Below, piece after piece: positions 13,150 through 13,615 of a stretch of 13,615 bases of DNA. Position 1 is the first letter of the stretch; each line of letters starts with the position of its first letter. This stretch comes from Salinisphaeraceae bacterium UBA4764 (GTDB lineage Bacteria > Pseudomonadota > Gammaproteobacteria > Nevskiales > Salinisphaeraceae): positions 28,158-41,772 of the forward strand of contig DHHU01000033.1 in assembly GCA_002403445.1 (NCBI GenBank), written 5' to 3'. The notes under the pieces are model-generated. The model was not told where the DNA came from, ran no database searches, and saw only the letters and a list, made by a program, of their open reading frames with translations. The position numbers were made by a program, and so were the translations under genes.

Positions 13150-13154
13150 ACAAC

Positions 13155-13454
13155 GTGAACCCAAGTCTTATTGCCGAAATTGTCGCGGCGACCGCGATCG
13201 GCGTGGGCCTCATGTTTGCTGCAGCCGGGCTCGGCTCGGCAATCGGCTGGGGCCTGATCACCTCGAAAGCACTCGAGGGTATCTCACGCCAGCCTGAAAT
13301 GCGGCCTCAGATCATGGTTAATATGTTCATCTTCGCTGGATTAATGGAATCCTTTCCGTTCATTCTGTTTGGTATCGCGATGTGGTTCCTGTTCGCCAAT
13401 CCGTTCGTAAGCACATTTCAGACTATGGCGGCGGCTGCTGCCGGCGGCGGTTGA
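13155..13454 (+). CDS. atpE: ATP synthase Fo subunit c
   Basis: Subunit c forms the rotating ring of Fo; each copy is a two-helix hairpin that carries one proton. The product has 99 residues. Helix 1 is glycine/alanine-rich (GVGLMFAAAGLGSAIGWG), the polar loop is GISRQPEMRP with the conserved Arg-Gln-Pro (45-47), and helix 2 runs from MFIFAGLMESFPFILFGIA to FANPF. The ion-binding acid is Glu65 rather than the Asp of E. coli and Pseudomonas, followed by Ser66. The position that holds Gln in sodium-type rings (32) is Trp here, so a proton ring is expected. A short FQTM plus Ala/Gly tail extends beyond the usual end. The start is a GTG behind a strong AAGGAG. Confidence 0.97.
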   Translation: MNPSLIAEIVAATAIGVGLMFAAAGLGSAIGWGLITSKALEGISRQPEMRPQIMVNMFIFAGLMESFPFILFGIAMWFLFANPFVSTFQTMAAAAAGGG

Positions 13455-13484
13455 GCCGAACGCTGACGCACAACGGAGCCTGAT

Positions 13485-13615
13485 ATGGTCGCAATTACCG
13501 GCACACTGTTTGTTCAGATTATCGTCTTTCTGGCGCTGGTCTGGTTTGTCAAGGCCTACCTCTGGGGACCGTTGACCGGTCTACTCGAGCAACGTCGCCA
13601 AACAATCAATGAAGG
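13485..13615 (+). CDS. atpF: ATP synthase Fo subunit b, N-terminal part (cut by window end)
   Basis: Only 43 complete codons are present. Subunit b is the peripheral stalk that ties F1 to subunit a. The N-terminal membrane helix is TLFVQIIVFLALVWFVKAYL, followed by WGPLTGLLEQRRQTI, the start of the charged coiled-coil stalk, both as expected for b subunits. GGAG (13475-13478) lies 6 bases before the ATG. The gene follows atpE by 30 bases, in the standard operon order, so delta, alpha, gamma, beta and epsilon should follow outside the window. Confidence 0.95.
   Translation, partial: MVAITGTLFVQIIVFLALVWFVKAYLWGPLTGLLEQRRQTINE

Noticed and set aside
1..13615. CRISPR array, toxin-antitoxin pair, restriction system or other defence system
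   Set aside because: No spaced direct repeats, no small paired toxin-like genes and no nuclease/helicase/methylase motifs were seen; the only nuclease is the housekeeping PHP protein.

Overview
The window looks like chromosomal DNA of a moderately GC-rich gammaproteobacterium. The leuS-lptE pair, an rnm/yciV-type PHP nuclease, the rplM-rpsI pair and the order parA-parB-atpI-atpB-atpE-atpF all fit that group. I cannot name a genus. The parAB-atp order is typical of DNA close to the chromosomal replication origin.

Layout. From 1 to 1869 lies a tightly packed plus-strand cluster: the 3' end of leuS, lptE, and a nitroreductase-family gene that overlaps lptE where holA is often found. A good sigma70-type promoter follows, then rplM (L13), rpsI (S9) and tRNA-Gln(CUG), closed by a terminator that is nested in a longer inverted repeat. 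From 2952 to 3511 there is no firmly identified gene. This stretch holds a strong minus-strand hairpin terminator, a possible decayed small minus-strand gene, and an AT-rich leader for a DadA-like FAD amino-acid oxidoreductase (3512-4762). Next come a relic-like gap, the minus-strand PHP nuclease gene rnm (5142-6005), a 737-base stretch with nothing recognisable, and a frameshifted IS630-type transposase relic (6743-7402). Two minus-strand genes follow, an aldo/keto reductase and a DUF2064 glycosyltransferase-like gene. The last third is plus-strand: tRNA-Ala(CGC), parA, parB, then the F1Fo ATP synthase operon entering through atpI, atpB, atpE and the start of atpF.

How the parts work together. 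leuS and tRNA-Gln/tRNA-Ala serve translation, rplM-rpsI ribosome assembly, lptE LPS export, parAB chromosome segregation, and atpIBEF the membrane sector of ATP synthase. The middle (about 2950-9000) is an accessory-like zone with metabolic single genes, gaps and transposon debris.

I do not see a convincing new multi-gene system. The observations most worth a second look are a 35-codon open frame ending inside the atpE ribosome-binding region, the inverted repeat reaching into the tRNA-Gln acceptor strand, a possible frameshifted small gene whose stop codon abuts its own terminator, and a basic C-terminal tail on ParA.
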